Assembly (NCBI RefSeq): GCF_012273515.2
Contig: NZ_CP050975.2
Span: 5,828,001-5,892,000 of the forward strand
DNA length: 64,000 nucleotides
From: Streptomyces sp. RPA4-2
GTDB taxonomy: Bacteria; Actinomycetota; Actinomycetes; Streptomycetales; Streptomycetaceae
Reading direction: 5' to 3'
The notes under the pieces were generated by a model. It did not search any database. It was not told the origin of the DNA and worked only from the letters and a program-made list of their open reading frames with translations. Every line of letters begins with the position of its first letter. The first letter of the stretch is position 1. Positions 26,716 through 36,189 of this stretch are shown here, one piece after another. The translations under genes were made by a program, and so were the position numbers.

Positions 26716-28512
26716 ATGAGCATCCTCAGTTCCCGCAGAGCGCGCACCGCCGTCGTCGCGGTCGCGGCAGGCGCCCTGGCACTGGCCGGCTGCAGCAACG
26801 CCGACAGTGGCGGCGGCAAGGACAAGAGCAAGAACAAGGAGGAGGCCGCCGCGCAGTCGGCCGCGGTGAAGATGGGCACCGCGCAGGACTCCACGGGCCC
26901 CGCCGAGGAGGTCACGGGGGCCCGGCCCGGCGGGACGATCCAGGTGTACGAGGAGGACGACTTCTCGCACCTCGACCCGGGCCAGATATACGTCAGCGAC
27001 GCCGGCCTGCTCTCCAAGCTCATCTTCCGCGGTCTGACCACGTACAAGGAGGACGACAAGGGCGCCCTCACCGTCGTCGGCGACCTCGCCACCGACCCGG
27101 GCAAGGTCTCGGACGGCGGCAGGACCTGGACGTACACGCTGAAGGACGGCATCAAGGACGAGACCGGTCACGTGATCGGCTCGGCCGACATCCGGCACAC
27201 CTTCGAGCGGCTGTACGACCCCTTCATCACGGACGGTCCGTCGTTCATCCAGCAGTGGCTGTCCGGCACGGGCACCACCTACCGCCAGGCCTACGCGGGT
27301 CCGTTCAAGGGCAAGCACCTGCCGGACACCGTCCTCGCGACGCCTGACGACAAGACGGTCGTCTTCCACTTCAAGGACGCGCAGCCCGACCTGCCGCAGG
27401 CGCTGGCGATGGCCGGCTACTCGGTCGTGCCCGAGAAGACGGACACCAAGGCGAAGTACGACACCAAGCCGGTCGCCGTCGGCCCGTACAAGATCTCGGA
27501 GTTCAAGGCCGGCAAGAGCGTGAAGCTCGTCAAGAACACCACCTGGGACCCGAAGTCGGACCCGATGCGGCACCAGTACGTCGACGGCTTCACCATCGAC
27601 ATCAACCACGACGACGAGGACCAGACCAAGACCATCCTCGCCGACCGCGGTGACGCCAAGAACGCCATCATGATGACCGGTCAGGTCGCCACCACCCAGG
27701 TGCAGAAGGTCGTCTCGGACGCCGCCGCGATGAAGCGCACGATCCAGGGCTACGCGCCGTACGTGTGGCAGATGAACTTCAACATGGACCGCATCAAGGA
27801 CAAGAAGATCCGCGACGCGATCACCTACGCCATGCCGTCCACCGCGGTCTACAAGGCCGACGGCGGCGCGTACGGCGGTGAGGTCGCCAACAGCCTGATG
27901 TCGCCGACCACTCCGGGCTACCAGAAGGGCTACGACCCCTTCGACCGGGCCAAGCACCCCAACGGTGACATCGCGAAGGCCAAGAAGCTCATCGAGGAGG
28001 CCGGCGCCAAGGGCAAGAAGATCGTCTACGCCTACTCCAACATCCCGGTCCGCCAGCAGCAGGCCGTGCTCATCGAGAACGCGCTCACGAAGATCGGTCT
28101 CGACGTCCAGAAGAAGGAGGTCGACGCCGCCACCTGGTACGAGCAGGTCGGCAAGGTCGACAACGGCTACGACATCTACATGACCGGCTGGGGCCAGGAC
28201 TGGTCCTCCGCCTCCACCGTCTTCCCGCCGCTGTACGACGGCAAGCAGATCCAGGACGGCGCGTCGAACTACTCGCACATCAACGACGACCACGTGAACT
28301 CCGAGATCCAGCGGATCCTGAAGATCACGGACAACGCCGAGGCCACCAAGGCGTGGACCGCGCTCAACCAGTACATCAGCGAGAAGGCCAACCCGGCGGC
28401 GCCGATCTACTACACCAAGACGTTCCAGATCGCCGGCACCAACGTGGGCGGCCTGCGCTACTCCACGGTGACGAGCTACACCGACCCGACCCGGGTCTTC
28501 CTCAAGAGCTGA
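26716..28512 (+). CDS. bldKB: BldK oligopeptide-binding lipoprotein
   Basis: 598 residues. Sec signal with lipobox LAGC (residues about 21-24, LALAGCSNAD), a Lys/Glu/Ala-rich flexible linker, then the SBP_bac_5 fold: GGTIQVYEEDDFSHLDP, IFRGLTTYK, TWTYTLKDG, VGPYKISEFKAGK and DIYMTGWGQDW. Binds the peptide outside the membrane and delivers it to BldKA/BldKC. The lipobox Cys is the only Cys. The protein shares long stretches with the Tat-type binding protein at 40991-42751 (DSTGPA, HLDP-QIYVS, RHTFERL, QQWL), marking them as paralogues. Confidence 0.88.
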   Translation: MSILSSRRARTAVVAVAAGALALAGCSNADSGGGKDKSKNKEEAAAQSAAVKMGTAQDSTGPAEEVTGARPGGTIQVYEEDDFSHLDPGQIYVSDAGLLSKLIFRGLTTYKEDDKGALTVVGDLATDPGKVSDGGRTWTYTLKDGIKDETGHVIGSADIRHTFERLYDPFITDGPSFIQQWLSGTGTTYRQAYAGPFKGKHLPDTVLATPDDKTVVFHFKDAQPDLPQALAMAGYSVVPEKTDTKAKYDTKPVAVGPYKISEFKAGKSVKLVKNTTWDPKSDPMRHQYVDGFTIDINHDDEDQTKTILADRGDAKNAIMMTGQVATTQVQKVVSDAAAMKRTIQGYAPYVWQMNFNMDRIKDKKIRDAITYAMPSTAVYKADGGAYGGEVANSLMSPTTPGYQKGYDPFDRAKHPNGDIAKAKKLIEEAGAKGKKIVYAYSNIPVRQQQAVLIENALTKIGLDVQKKEVDAATWYEQVGKVDNGYDIYMTGWGQDWSSASTVFPPLYDGKQIQDGASNYSHINDDHVNSEIQRILKITDNAEATKAWTALNQYISEKANPAAPIYYTKTFQIAGTNVGGLRYSTVTSYTDPTRVFLKS

Positions 28513-28522
28513 ACACGGCCTG

Positions 28523-28567
28523 GGGGCGCACCCGGCACTCCGCTCAGCGGGCCGCCGGGTGCGCCCC
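28523..28567 (+). terminator. Intra-operon hairpin after bldKB
   Basis: 14-bp perfect stem (28523-28536 with 28554-28567), 17-base loop with its own CCGCT/AGCGG pairing, no T-run. It starts 11 bases after the bldKB stop and lies before bldKC, fitting partial termination or 3'-end protection of the lipoprotein message. Confidence 0.75.
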
Positions 28568-28616
28568 GGGCGCCGCTCCTGTCCCTGGCCAGCCGTCCTG
28601 AGAGCAGCGTTCCGCC

Positions 28617-29594
28617 ATGCTTCGATTCCTCCTTCGCCGGACGTTCGGCGCCGTGCTCATCCTCCTGCTGATCAGCGCCTTCACCTTCTTCATGTACTAC
28701 GCGATCCCCCAGGACCCGGCGACGCTCGCGTGCGGCAAGAACTGCACTCCGGACGCGCTCGCGATCATCCACAAGAACCTCGGCCTGGACGATCCGGTGC
28801 CGGTGCAGTACTGGAAGTTCCTCGTCGGCATCTTCGCCGGGCGGGACTTCTCGGTGGGCCACTGCCCGGCCCCCTGTTTCGGGGTCTCCTTCCGCGACCA
28901 GCAGATGGTCTGGTCCACGATCATGGACCGCTTCCCGCTGACGCTGTCCCTCACCATCGGCGGCCTGCTCGTCTTCCTCGTCGTCGGCCTCGGCACCGGC
29001 CTGATCGCCGCCCGCTTCCGCGGGACCTGGCTCGACAAGGCGTTCAGCAGCGTCTCGCTGGTGCTCAGCTCGATGCAGATCTACTTCCTCGGCCCGGTCG
29101 TTCTCGGCCTCTTCGTGTACAGCACCGGCTGGCTGGACAAACCCAAGTACGTGCCCCTCACGGAGAATCCCGCGCAGTGGTTCATGGGCCTGCTGATCCC
29201 CTGGCTCGTCATGTCCGTGATCTTCACCGCCAACTACACCCGCATGGCGCGCTCGACGATGATCGAGCAGCTCCAGGAGGAACATGTGCGTGCGGCCCGC
29301 GCGAAGGGCATGACCGGCCGGTACGTCTTCTTCCGGTACGCCTGGCGCGGCTCGCTCATCCCCATTCTGACGATCCTCGGCATGGACCTCTCGGCCCTGC
29401 TCGGCGGTGCCGTCGTCACCGAGTTCACCTTCGGGCTCGCGGGCGTCGGACGGCTCGCCGTGGACTCCGTCGTCGGCAAGGACCTGCCCAAGCTCATGGG
29501 CGTGATGATCTTCAGTGCCGCCTTCATCCTCCTGCTCAACGTCATCGTGGACGCGTTGTACGCGGTCATCGATCCGCGAGTGCGGCTGTCCTAG
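28617..29594 (+). CDS. bldKC: BldK oligopeptide importer, permease (DppB type)
   Basis: 325 residues, six membrane helices: an N-terminal helix (FGAVLILLLISAFTFFMYYAI), a large outer loop, then the permease core with the EAA-type loop HVRAARAKGMTGRYVFFRYAWRG and the end LLLNVIVDALYAVIDPRVRLS. The outer loop carries two close Cys pairs, CGKNC and CPAPC, also found in the paralogue at 39909-40889, so disulfides are likely. ATG start following GAGAGCAGCG. Confidence 0.88.
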   Translation: MLRFLLRRTFGAVLILLLISAFTFFMYYAIPQDPATLACGKNCTPDALAIIHKNLGLDDPVPVQYWKFLVGIFAGRDFSVGHCPAPCFGVSFRDQQMVWSTIMDRFPLTLSLTIGGLLVFLVVGLGTGLIAARFRGTWLDKAFSSVSLVLSSMQIYFLGPVVLGLFVYSTGWLDKPKYVPLTENPAQWFMGLLIPWLVMSVIFTANYTRMARSTMIEQLQEEHVRAARAKGMTGRYVFFRYAWRGSLIPILTILGMDLSALLGGAVVTEFTFGLAGVGRLAVDSVVGKDLPKLMGVMIFSAAFILLLNVIVDALYAVIDPRVRLS

Positions 29595-29613
29595 TGCGTG
29601 AGGAGACCTCCCA

Positions 29614-30681
29614 GTGACCACACTCACCAAGCCCGAGGACGCCCCGGCCGCCGCCGGAGCCGACGCGTTCCTCTCGGTCCGCGACCTGCGGGTGCGCTTC
29701 TCCACCGAGGACGGTGTCGTCAAGGCGGTCGACGGCCTCTCCTTCGCCCTGGAGCGGGGGACGACCCTCGGCATCGTCGGCGAGTCCGGTTCCGGCAAAT
29801 CCGTCACCAACCTGACCGTCCTCGGTCTGCACAACCCGGCGACGACCACCATCGACGGCGAGATCGTCCTGGACGGCAAGGAACTGCTCACCGCCACCGA
29901 GGCCGAGTTCGAGCGACTCCGCGGCAACAAGATGGCGATGATCTTCCAGGACGCGCTGACCGCGCTCTCGCCGTACCACACGGTGGGCCGGCAGATCGGG
30001 GAGCCGTTCCGCAAGCACACCGGGGCTTCCAGGAAGGAGGCGCGCGAGCGGGCGATCGAGATGCTGGAGAAGGTCGGCATCCCGCACGCCGGGCAGCGGG
30101 TGGACGACTACCCCCACCAGTTCTCCGGGGGGATGCGCCAGCGCGTGATGATCGCGATGGCGCTGGTCTGCGACCCGGACCTGCTGATCGCCGACGAGCC
30201 GACGACCGCCCTGGACGTCACCGTGCAGGCGCAGATCCTGGACCTGCTCAAGGACCTCCAGCAGGAGTTCGGCTCCGCGATCATCATGATCACCCATGAC
30301 CTCGGCGTGGTCGCCGACATGGCGGACGACCTGCTCGTGATGTACGCCGGCCGGGCGGTGGAGCGGGGCACGGTCCGTGAGGTGCTCAAATCCCCGCAAC
30401 ACCCGTACACCTGGGGCCTGCTGGCTTCCATGCCGCGGCTCTCGGCGGACGTCGACGAGCCGCTCACACCGATTCCGGGCGCGCCCCCGTCCCTGCTGAC
30501 CCCGCCCTCGGGGTGCCCGTTCCACCCGCGGTGCGCCTTCCGGGGCGAGGTCGATGGCTCCGGCCGGTGCGTCGACGTCCGGCCGGACCTGCCCGTGCAA
30601 GGGCGGGGCGCGGCCTGTCACCTGACGATGGATCAGAAGACCAGGATCTTCACCGGGACGATCCGGCCCCGGCTGGGCTGA
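29614..30681 (+). CDS. bldKD: BldK oligopeptide importer, ATPase (DppD type)
   Basis: 355 residues from GTG. Walker A GESGSGKS (about 57-64), signature [15 protein letters not shown] (from about 170), Walker [13 protein letters not shown] (about 190-201) and the switch His in [11 protein letters not shown]. The C-terminal oligo_HPY domain has four Cys ([16 protein letters not shown]), a set that binds a [4Fe-4S] cluster in some homologues. GGAG lies upstream of the GTG, 19 bases after bldKC. Confidence 0.9.
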   Translation: MTTLTKPEDAPAAAGADAFLSVRDLRVRFSTEDGVVKAVDGLSFALERGTTLGIVGESGSGKSVTNLTVLGLHNPATTTIDGEIVLDGKELLTATEAEFERLRGNKMAMIFQDALTALSPYHTVGRQIGEPFRKHTGASRKEARERAIEMLEKVGIPHAGQRVDDYPHQFSGGMRQRVMIAMALVCDPDLLIADEPTTALDVTVQAQILDLLKDLQQEFGSAIIMITHDLGVVADMADDLLVMYAGRAVERGTVREVLKSPQHPYTWGLLASMPRLSADVDEPLTPIPGAPPSLLTPPSGCPFHPRCAFRGEVDGSGRCVDVRPDLPVQGRGAACHLTMDQKTRIFTGTIRPRLG

Positions 30682-30692
30682 GGAGGCCGACT

Positions 30693-31868
30693 GTGAGCGA
30701 CGAGAAGAGCACGGTCGTGGGCGACGGACAGGACGCGGCCGCGCGGACCGGGGCCGTGGACGAGGGGAGGGCCGCGGCCGGTCCGGTACCCGGGCAGCGG
30801 GACGGACGGCCGGGCGAACCACTCATGCGGGTACGCGACCTGAGGAAGTACTTCCCGGTGAAGGGAGGGTTTCCGATCAGGCGCACCGTCGGCGCGGTCC
30901 AGGCCGTGGACGGCGTCTCCTTCGACGTCTTCCCCGGCGAAAGCCTGGGACTGGTGGGTGAGTCGGGGTGTGGAAAGTCCACGACGGGACGGCTGTTGAC
31001 CCGTCTCCTGGAGCCGAGCGCGGGCACGATCGAGTACCGGGGCAAGGACATCAGCCGCTCCACCCGCCGTCAGCTGGCCCCGGTCCGCTCCGAGATCCAG
31101 ATGATCTTCCAGGACCCGTACGCCTCCCTCAACCCCCGCCAGACGGTCGGCACGATCGTCTCCTCCCCGATGGAGGTCAACGGCGTCCATCCGCCCGGCG
31201 GCCGTGAGAAGCGGGTGCGCGAGCTGCTGGAGACGGTGGGTCTCAACCCCGAGCACTACAACCGGTTCCCGCACGAGTTCTCCGGCGGTCAGCGTCAGCG
31301 CATCGGCGTGGCACGGGCGCTGGCCCTCTCGCCCAGGCTGATCGTGGCCGACGAACCGGTCTCGGCCCTGGACGTTTCCATCCAGGCGCAGGTGGTCAAC
31401 CTGCTCCAGGAGGTCCAGCGGGAGATGGGCATCGCGTTCGTCTTCATCGCCCACGACCTCGCGATCGTGCGGCACTTCTCGCATCGCGTCGCGGTCATGT
31501 ACCTCGGCAAGATCGTCGAGATCGCGGACCGCACCTCGCTGTACACCGGCCCGCGCCACCCCTACACCCACGCGCTGATGTCGGCCGTCCCGGAGGCGGA
31601 CGTCGACGCCGAGAAGAAGGAACGCATCCGGCTCCAGGGCGACGTGCCTTCCCCCATCTCGCCGCCGTCCGGCTGCCGCTTCCGTACCCGCTGCTGGAAG
31701 GCGCAGGACAGGTGTGCCCAGCAGGAACCGCCGCTGGTCCGGCTCGAGGGTAACGCCGAAGGCCATCTGACGGCCTGTCACTTCCCGGAGGAGCCCACCA
31801 TCGAGGCCCGCGCCGAGGACATCGTCCTCGACCCGGCGCTGGCGGCACTGGAGGAGGGCCGGAGCTGA
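30693..31868 (+). CDS. bldKE: BldK oligopeptide importer, ATPase (DppF type)
   Basis: 391 residues from the GTG at 30693, chosen because AGGAGG (30681-30686) directly precedes it; the frame is open further up. A ~45-residue polar N-terminus precedes the ABC domain: Walker [10 protein letters not shown] (about 89-97), Q-loop IFQDPYASLNPRQTVG, signature FSGGQRQRIGVARAL, Walker B IVADEPVSALD. A C-terminal four-Cys motif (GCRFRTRCWKAQDRC, TACHF) follows. Nearly superimposable on the ATPase at 37741-38787. Last gene of the operon; convergent with the methyltransferase gene. Confidence 0.9.
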   Translation: MSDEKSTVVGDGQDAAARTGAVDEGRAAAGPVPGQRDGRPGEPLMRVRDLRKYFPVKGGFPIRRTVGAVQAVDGVSFDVFPGESLGLVGESGCGKSTTGRLLTRLLEPSAGTIEYRGKDISRSTRRQLAPVRSEIQMIFQDPYASLNPRQTVGTIVSSPMEVNGVHPPGGREKRVRELLETVGLNPEHYNRFPHEFSGGQRQRIGVARALALSPRLIVADEPVSALDVSIQAQVVNLLQEVQREMGIAFVFIAHDLAIVRHFSHRVAVMYLGKIVEIADRTSLYTGPRHPYTHALMSAVPEADVDAEKKERIRLQGDVPSPISPPSGCRFRTRCWKAQDRCAQQEPPLVRLEGNAEGHLTACHFPEEPTIEARAEDIVLDPALAALEEGRS

Positions 31869-31935
31869 GTGCCCGGAGCCGAATGCACGGACGCGCGGGG
31901 CCGCCGACGCGGGGGACGGGGGGCCGGCCCGCGCG

Positions 31936-32685
31936 TCAGCACCCCCGGGCCGTGTCCGGCCGGGCCGTCGTGATGATCTCCGGGGCGGCGGGGGTGAGCG
32001 GCCCCCGCGCCCAGTCGCCGTACTGCTCGGCCACGGTGAACCCCGCCGCCGCGAGGAAACCGGACAGGGCCTGCGCCCGCAGGAACCGCAGCGTGCTGCG
32101 GCTGACCCGCGGACGCTCCCACGCCGGGTGCGCGAACGTCTCGGTGAACGTCACCCGGTCCCCGGCCACCGGTGTCTCCACCTCGTGCCACACGCGTACG
32201 ACCTCGCCGCCGGCGTCGGTGACGTGGCGAGCGCTCTCCGGGGTCCAGCGCTCCCAGGCGCGGGCGGCGGGATTGCGCGTCTCGAAGACGAACCGTCCGC
32301 CGTCGGTGAGGGAGCGGCGTACCGCGGCGAGCGCGGCGCGCAACTCCCCGTCGCCCAGCAGCACCTGGAACGCGTGACCGGTCATCACGACGAGGTCGAA
32401 CTCCCGCTCCCACCGAGCACAGGCGAGATCCCCGAGCACCCACTCGCAGGCGGCCCGGCTGCGCGCCTGCACCAGCATGGCCGCGGCGGGGTCCAGCCCG
32501 CACAGCCGGCCCCGGTGACCGGCCTCCCGGGCCCTGGCGAGCAGCCGCCCGGTCCCGCATCCGACATCGAGCACGGATCGCGCGGACATCACCAGGTCCA
32601 GGTAGAAGTCGTCGCTCGGCCCCCAGGGATTGAGCGTGTCGTACAAGGCGGCGAGCGGGACGTCACTGAACGAGCGGTCAGCCAT
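31936..32685 (-). CDS. SAM-dependent methyltransferase, class I
   Basis: 249 residues. Motif I VLDVGCGTGRLLA (about 38-50), the acidic end of beta-2 LCGLDPAAAML, motif II/III region FDLVVMTGHAFQVL, and a beta-barrel-like C-terminal part (FVFETRNPAA, VTFTETFAHPAW). The layout fits small-molecule methyltransferases of the methyltransf_25 type; the substrate is not apparent. The end IITTARPDTARGC is unremarkable. First gene of the accessory block between the two BldK-type operons. Confidence 0.85.
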   Translation of the reverse strand: MADRSFSDVPLAALYDTLNPWGPSDDFYLDLVMSARSVLDVGCGTGRLLARAREAGHRGRLCGLDPAAAMLVQARSRAACEWVLGDLACARWEREFDLVVMTGHAFQVLLGDGELRAALAAVRRSLTDGGRFVFETRNPAARAWERWTPESARHVTDAGGEVVRVWHEVETPVAGDRVTFTETFAHPAWERPRVSRSTLRFLRAQALSGFLAAAGFTVAEQYGDWARGPLTPAAPEIITTARPDTARGC

Positions 32686-32751
32686 CGCAGCAGTCTGACA
32701 GCCCCCGGAGCCGCTCGAAGCAAGATCGACACACTCGCGGGACTCGTGCGC

Positions 32752-33798
32752 TCAGCGCACCACCCGGCCGCGCAGCACGATACGGCGGGGGTGGCGCAGG
32801 ACGCCCGGTTCGCGGCGCGGGTCGGCGTCATGAACGGTGACGTCCGCGAGCCCGCCCTCGGTCAGGCCGCCGAGGCCGAGGAACGCGCGGGCGCTCCAGC
32901 TCGCGGCGCCGACCGCGGCCTCGGCGGGCAGTCCGGCGGCGATCAGGTGCCCGACCTCGCCGGCGACGTTCCCGAACGGCGCGGAGTCCGTTCCGGCGAG
33001 GACGGTGACCCCGGCGTCGTACGCCTCGCGGACGCGACGGATCAGCGTGCGGTGCCCCTCGCGCCACAGCCGGTCCCGGGGGGTGTCCCCGGTCCTGCGC
33101 GGTGCGCTGCCGGCGAAGGCGGTGAGGGTGGGGACGAACGTCGTCCCGTGCGCGGCCATGATCCCGACGCACTCCTCGGGCATGCCCATCCCGTGCTCGA
33201 TGGAGTCGACACCCGCGCGAGCGGCATGCAGCACCCCCTCGGCGGACTGGCAGTGCACGGCGACGCGCGCACCCACCGCGTGCACCCCGTCCACGACCTC
33301 CCGCAGCAGCGCGTACGGTACGGCGGCGGCCTCGAAGTCCCAGTCGCCCATCAGCTTGCACCAGCCGTCGTGGGCCTTCGCCTCCGCGACCGCCGCGGCC
33401 ACCAGGTCCTCGGCGACCGTGTGGAAGGGGGCGCTTCGGGACAGCCCGGCCCAGGCCAGCCAGCGCCCCGCGGTGATCATCCGCGGGGAGCCTGGCGCGT
33501 CGCGCAGCTCGGCGGGTATCTCGCCGAGGAGCCCCGGGAAGCGCAGGGCGGTGGTCCCGGCGTCCCGGTGGGCGGCGATCTGTTCGGCGAACAGACCGGC
33601 GTCGAAGGAGGAGGCGCCGTCCTCGTCCCGGACACCGGGGTGGGTGTGCACGTCGACGAGTCCCGGCAGCAGGAAACCGCCGTCGGCGACGGTCTCCACC
33701 GCGCCGGAGGGACGCTCGAAGGTGATCCGGTCGCCGAGGATCCAGAGGTCCCGGACGACGCCGTCGGGCAGTACGGTCCCGCGCAGATGGAAGGCCAT
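32752..33798 (-). CDS. Amidohydrolase family metal-dependent hydrolase
   Basis: 348 residues. Metal-site motifs in order: VDVHTHPG (HxH, about 49-56), a lysine in WCKLMGDWDFE that may be carboxylated, VAVHCQSAEG, DSIEHGMGM and the catalytic Asp in LAGTDSAPFG. The short N- and C-terminal beta strands form the composite sandwich typical of imidazolonepropionase/prolidase-like amidohydrolases, some of which cleave Xaa-Pro dipeptides or acylated amino acids. A peptide-related substrate would suit the neighbourhood but is a guess. Divergent from the DinB gene. Confidence 0.85.
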   Translation of the reverse strand: MAFHLRGTVLPDGVVRDLWILGDRITFERPSGAVETVADGGFLLPGLVDVHTHPGVRDEDGASSFDAGLFAEQIAAHRDAGTTALRFPGLLGEIPAELRDAPGSPRMITAGRWLAWAGLSRSAPFHTVAEDLVAAAVAEAKAHDGWCKLMGDWDFEAAAVPYALLREVVDGVHAVGARVAVHCQSAEGVLHAARAGVDSIEHGMGMPEECVGIMAAHGTTFVPTLTAFAGSAPRRTGDTPRDRLWREGHRTLIRRVREAYDAGVTVLAGTDSAPFGNVAGEVGHLIAAGLPAEAAVGAASWSARAFLGLGGLTEGGLADVTVHDADPRREPGVLRHPRRIVLRGRVVR

Positions 33799-33889
33799 GG
33801 CGTGGCAGTCTGTCGTCCGGCCGGGGGCGCCGACAAGTGCCGGCTAATTCGTTCGACATCGCCCGGACGGGCGAGGAAGCTTCACCGCG

Positions 33890-34399
33890 ATGACGACGAC
33901 GCGAACAGACACGCCTCCCGCATGGGACGAGCGCACCCAGCTCGCCACCTTCCTCGACTACGTCCGTGACACCGCCCGCGCCAAGTGCGAGGGCGTCTCC
34001 GCGCAGGACGCCCGGAGCGCCCCGCTGCCCGGCTCCCCGTTGATGACCCTGTGCGGGCTCATCAGCCATCTGCGCTGGGTCGAGTACTCCTGGTTCCAGG
34101 TGGTCTTCCTCGGCGAGGAGGACGCGGGACCCTGGACGGACGAGGACCCCGACCGCGAGATGCGGATCGCCGTCGACGCGCCGCTGGCCGACCTCCTGAC
34201 GGACTACGAGCAACAGGCCGCGCGTTACCGCACGTTGGTGGCCGGGCACTCTCTCGACGACACGGCACGGCGCCCCATCCGGGACGGCCGCCATGTCGAC
34301 CTGCGCTGGATCCTCCTCCATCTGATCGAGGAGACCGCGCGTCACAACGGACACATCGACATTCTGCGCGAGCTGGCCGACGGCGAGACGGGATCCTGA
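33890..34399 (+). CDS. DinB/DUF664 family protein
   Basis: 169 residues, four-helix DinB fold. Candidate metal-binding His: LISHLRWVEYSWF and HLIEETARHNGHIDIL (His at the start and twice at the end). DUF664 members are metal-dependent; some act as thiol transferases using mycothiol or bacillithiol, and a mycothiol gene (mshB) exists at 54 kb, but this member is uncharacterised. Four bases before the VOC gene, so co-transcribed. Confidence 0.85.
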   Translation: MTTTRTDTPPAWDERTQLATFLDYVRDTARAKCEGVSAQDARSAPLPGSPLMTLCGLISHLRWVEYSWFQVVFLGEEDAGPWTDEDPDREMRIAVDAPLADLLTDYEQQAARYRTLVAGHSLDDTARRPIRDGRHVDLRWILLHLIEETARHNGHIDILRELADGETGS

Positions 34400-34403
34400 A
34401 CTC

Positions 34404-34820
34404 ATGGGCGACACACACGGGTTGAACCCGACCATCCGCAGCCTCACCTTCGACTGCACCGGCGATCCCTACGACCTGGGTCTGTTCTGGAGCGAGTTGC
34501 TCGGCCGGCCACTGGACGACGACGACAAGCCGGGGGACCCGGAGGCGCTGCTGCGGGACCCCTCGGGCGGACCGAACCTCCTGTTCGTACGCGTCGAGGA
34601 GGGCAAGACCGCCAAGAACCGCATCCATTTCGACCTCCAGCCGCACGGCCGGACACGGGCGGAGGAGGTCACCCGGGCGCTGGGCCTCGGTGCCCGGCAG
34701 GTCGCGGACCACACCCGGCCCGACGGCCGCGGCTGGGTCACCCTCGCGGACCCCGAGGGCAACGAGTTCTGCGTGGAGCGCGGGGATCTGGACCGGGTGA
34801 CGGAACCGGCGCCGGAGTAG
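34404..34820 (+). CDS. VOC family protein (glyoxalase/bleomycin-resistance fold)
   Basis: 138 residues, two beta-alpha-beta-beta-beta modules: LTFDCTGDPYDLGLFWSELLGRP and NRIHFDLQPHGRTRAEEV with ADPEGNEFCVERGD. The IHFDL His and the final Glu are the usual metal ligands. Activity not predictable. In an operon with the DinB gene; a related VOC protein lies at 35688-36104 on the other strand. Confidence 0.85.
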   Translation: MGDTHGLNPTIRSLTFDCTGDPYDLGLFWSELLGRPLDDDDKPGDPEALLRDPSGGPNLLFVRVEEGKTAKNRIHFDLQPHGRTRAEEVTRALGLGARQVADHTRPDGRGWVTLADPEGNEFCVERGDLDRVTEPAPE

Positions 34821-34983
34821 GTGACGGGCCGGGACGGAGTGTCCCGCGACGCGACGGTGAGCCGTTCGTGTCATCGTCGTGTCACAGACGGTCCCGCCGT
34901 CGAACCCCGGAGGCCGGCCATGTCCTCTCAAGTGGCAGGTGCCGATGAGGGTCCGGCACCGAACTTCTGCTTCGGGGGACTTC

Positions 34984-35661
34984 ATGAACTACGGAACGGG
35001 TATCCGCGGGGCGGCGCTGGCGCTGGTGAGCGCGTCGGCAGCCACCCTGCTCATGACCGGATGTCAGCCGGGCGGGAACGCGACGGGGCCGGCGGCCTCG
35101 TCCGCGGGTCGTCCGGCCGGGGGAGCGGGGTCCTCCTCGACCACCCCCGCCACCGCCACCGCGCTTACCACCGCCACCGCCCCGACCACGGGCGCCACGG
35201 CCACCGCCACGGCCGCGACCGCGGGGTGCGGCGCGGGCGCTCTCGAGGCGTCCATGCACCAGGCCGCCGTCCGCCCGCAGGGCACCGGAACCGGTGCGGT
35301 GATCGTCGAGTTCACCAACGTGTCCGGCAAGCCGTGCGTCGTCCGGGGCCGTCCGACCGTCGCCGGCGCGGGCCAGGGTTCCCCGCAGAGCAGCCATCCG
35401 CTCCAGGCCACCCTCACGGGCTCCGTGTCCGCGGTGCGCCTCGCGCCGGGCGGGAGGGCCTGGACGAAGCTGACGTTCGTCCAGGTCCAGGGCGAGGGCG
35501 ACGGTTACTGCGTCTCCGGGACCCGGCCCGTCACCTACCCGACCCTGGTGGTCGGCATCCCGGGCTCCGGATCGCACCAGGTCGCCCTGGAGGACGGTGT
35601 CCTGGCCGAGTGCGACGACAGGGTGACGGTCACCGCGGTGTCCCCGGCCAAGCCCTCCTGA
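34984..35661 (+). CDS. DUF4232 lipoprotein
   Basis: 225 residues. Lipoprotein signal with lipobox MTGC (TLLMTGCQPGG), a Thr/Ala/Ser/Gly-rich stalk (about 28-80), then a DUF4232 beta-sandwich domain starting GCGAGALEASM, with NVSGKPCVVRGRPTV, GGRAWTKLTF and YCVSG. Four Cys in the domain can make two disulfides. The ATG at 34984 follows GGGGGA. Surface protein of unknown function. Confidence 0.8.
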   Translation: MNYGTGIRGAALALVSASAATLLMTGCQPGGNATGPAASSAGRPAGGAGSSSTTPATATALTTATAPTTGATATATAATAGCGAGALEASMHQAAVRPQGTGTGAVIVEFTNVSGKPCVVRGRPTVAGAGQGSPQSSHPLQATLTGSVSAVRLAPGGRAWTKLTFVQVQGEGDGYCVSGTRPVTYPTLVVGIPGSGSHQVALEDGVLAECDDRVTVTAVSPAKPS

Positions 35662-35687
35662 CCAGGGACCTCCTGACCAGGCCGCTT

Positions 35688-36104
35688 TCAGGCGGAGTCC
35701 GCGGAGCCGTCGCTGTCGTTCAGATAGCTCGCGCGCCCGTCGTCGTCGAGTTCGAACGACCCGCGGGGGATGACGCAGAACTCGTTCCCCTCGGGATCGG
35801 CCATGACCAGGAATCCTCCCGCCGCGTACTGCGGAAGCAGCCGACCGCCCAACGCTTCGACGCGCTGCCGCTCGGCGGCGGGGTCCGACGAGGCGACGTC
35901 GAAATGGATGCGGTTCTTGCCGGCCCTCGGCTCGGTGACCTTCTGGAAACCGAGCCCGGGGCCATCGCCGCGTGCGAGCCAGACGTACGGGCCCGTCCTC
36001 GCCGCGACCGGTCTGCCCAGCAGTTGGGCCCAGAACGAGGCCAGTCGCTCCGGATCGGCGCAGTCGACGATGAGGTCCTTGATGTCCACGTGGGTGTCCG
36101 TCAT
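35688..36104 (-). CDS. VOC family protein
   Basis: 138 residues, same fold and length as the one at 34404-34820: LIVDCADPERLASFWAQLLGRP, GKNRIHFDVASSDPAAERQ, FLVMADPEGNEFCVIPRG. The shared KNRIHFD and ADPEGNEFCV suggest the two are paralogues. Lies 85 bases downstream of the MFS gene on the same strand, so an exporter plus binding/resistance-protein pair is possible. Confidence 0.85.
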   Translation of the reverse strand: MTDTHVDIKDLIVDCADPERLASFWAQLLGRPVAARTGPYVWLARGDGPGLGFQKVTEPRAGKNRIHFDVASSDPAAERQRVEALGGRLLPQYAAGGFLVMADPEGNEFCVIPRGSFELDDDGRASYLNDSDGSADSA

Positions 36105-36189
36105 CCGCCGATACTGTCAGGTCTCGGTCACCCGGACCGGCCAGGGCCGGATGCCCGGAAGGACCCGCGCGATCCTGTGGAGCGGGCCC

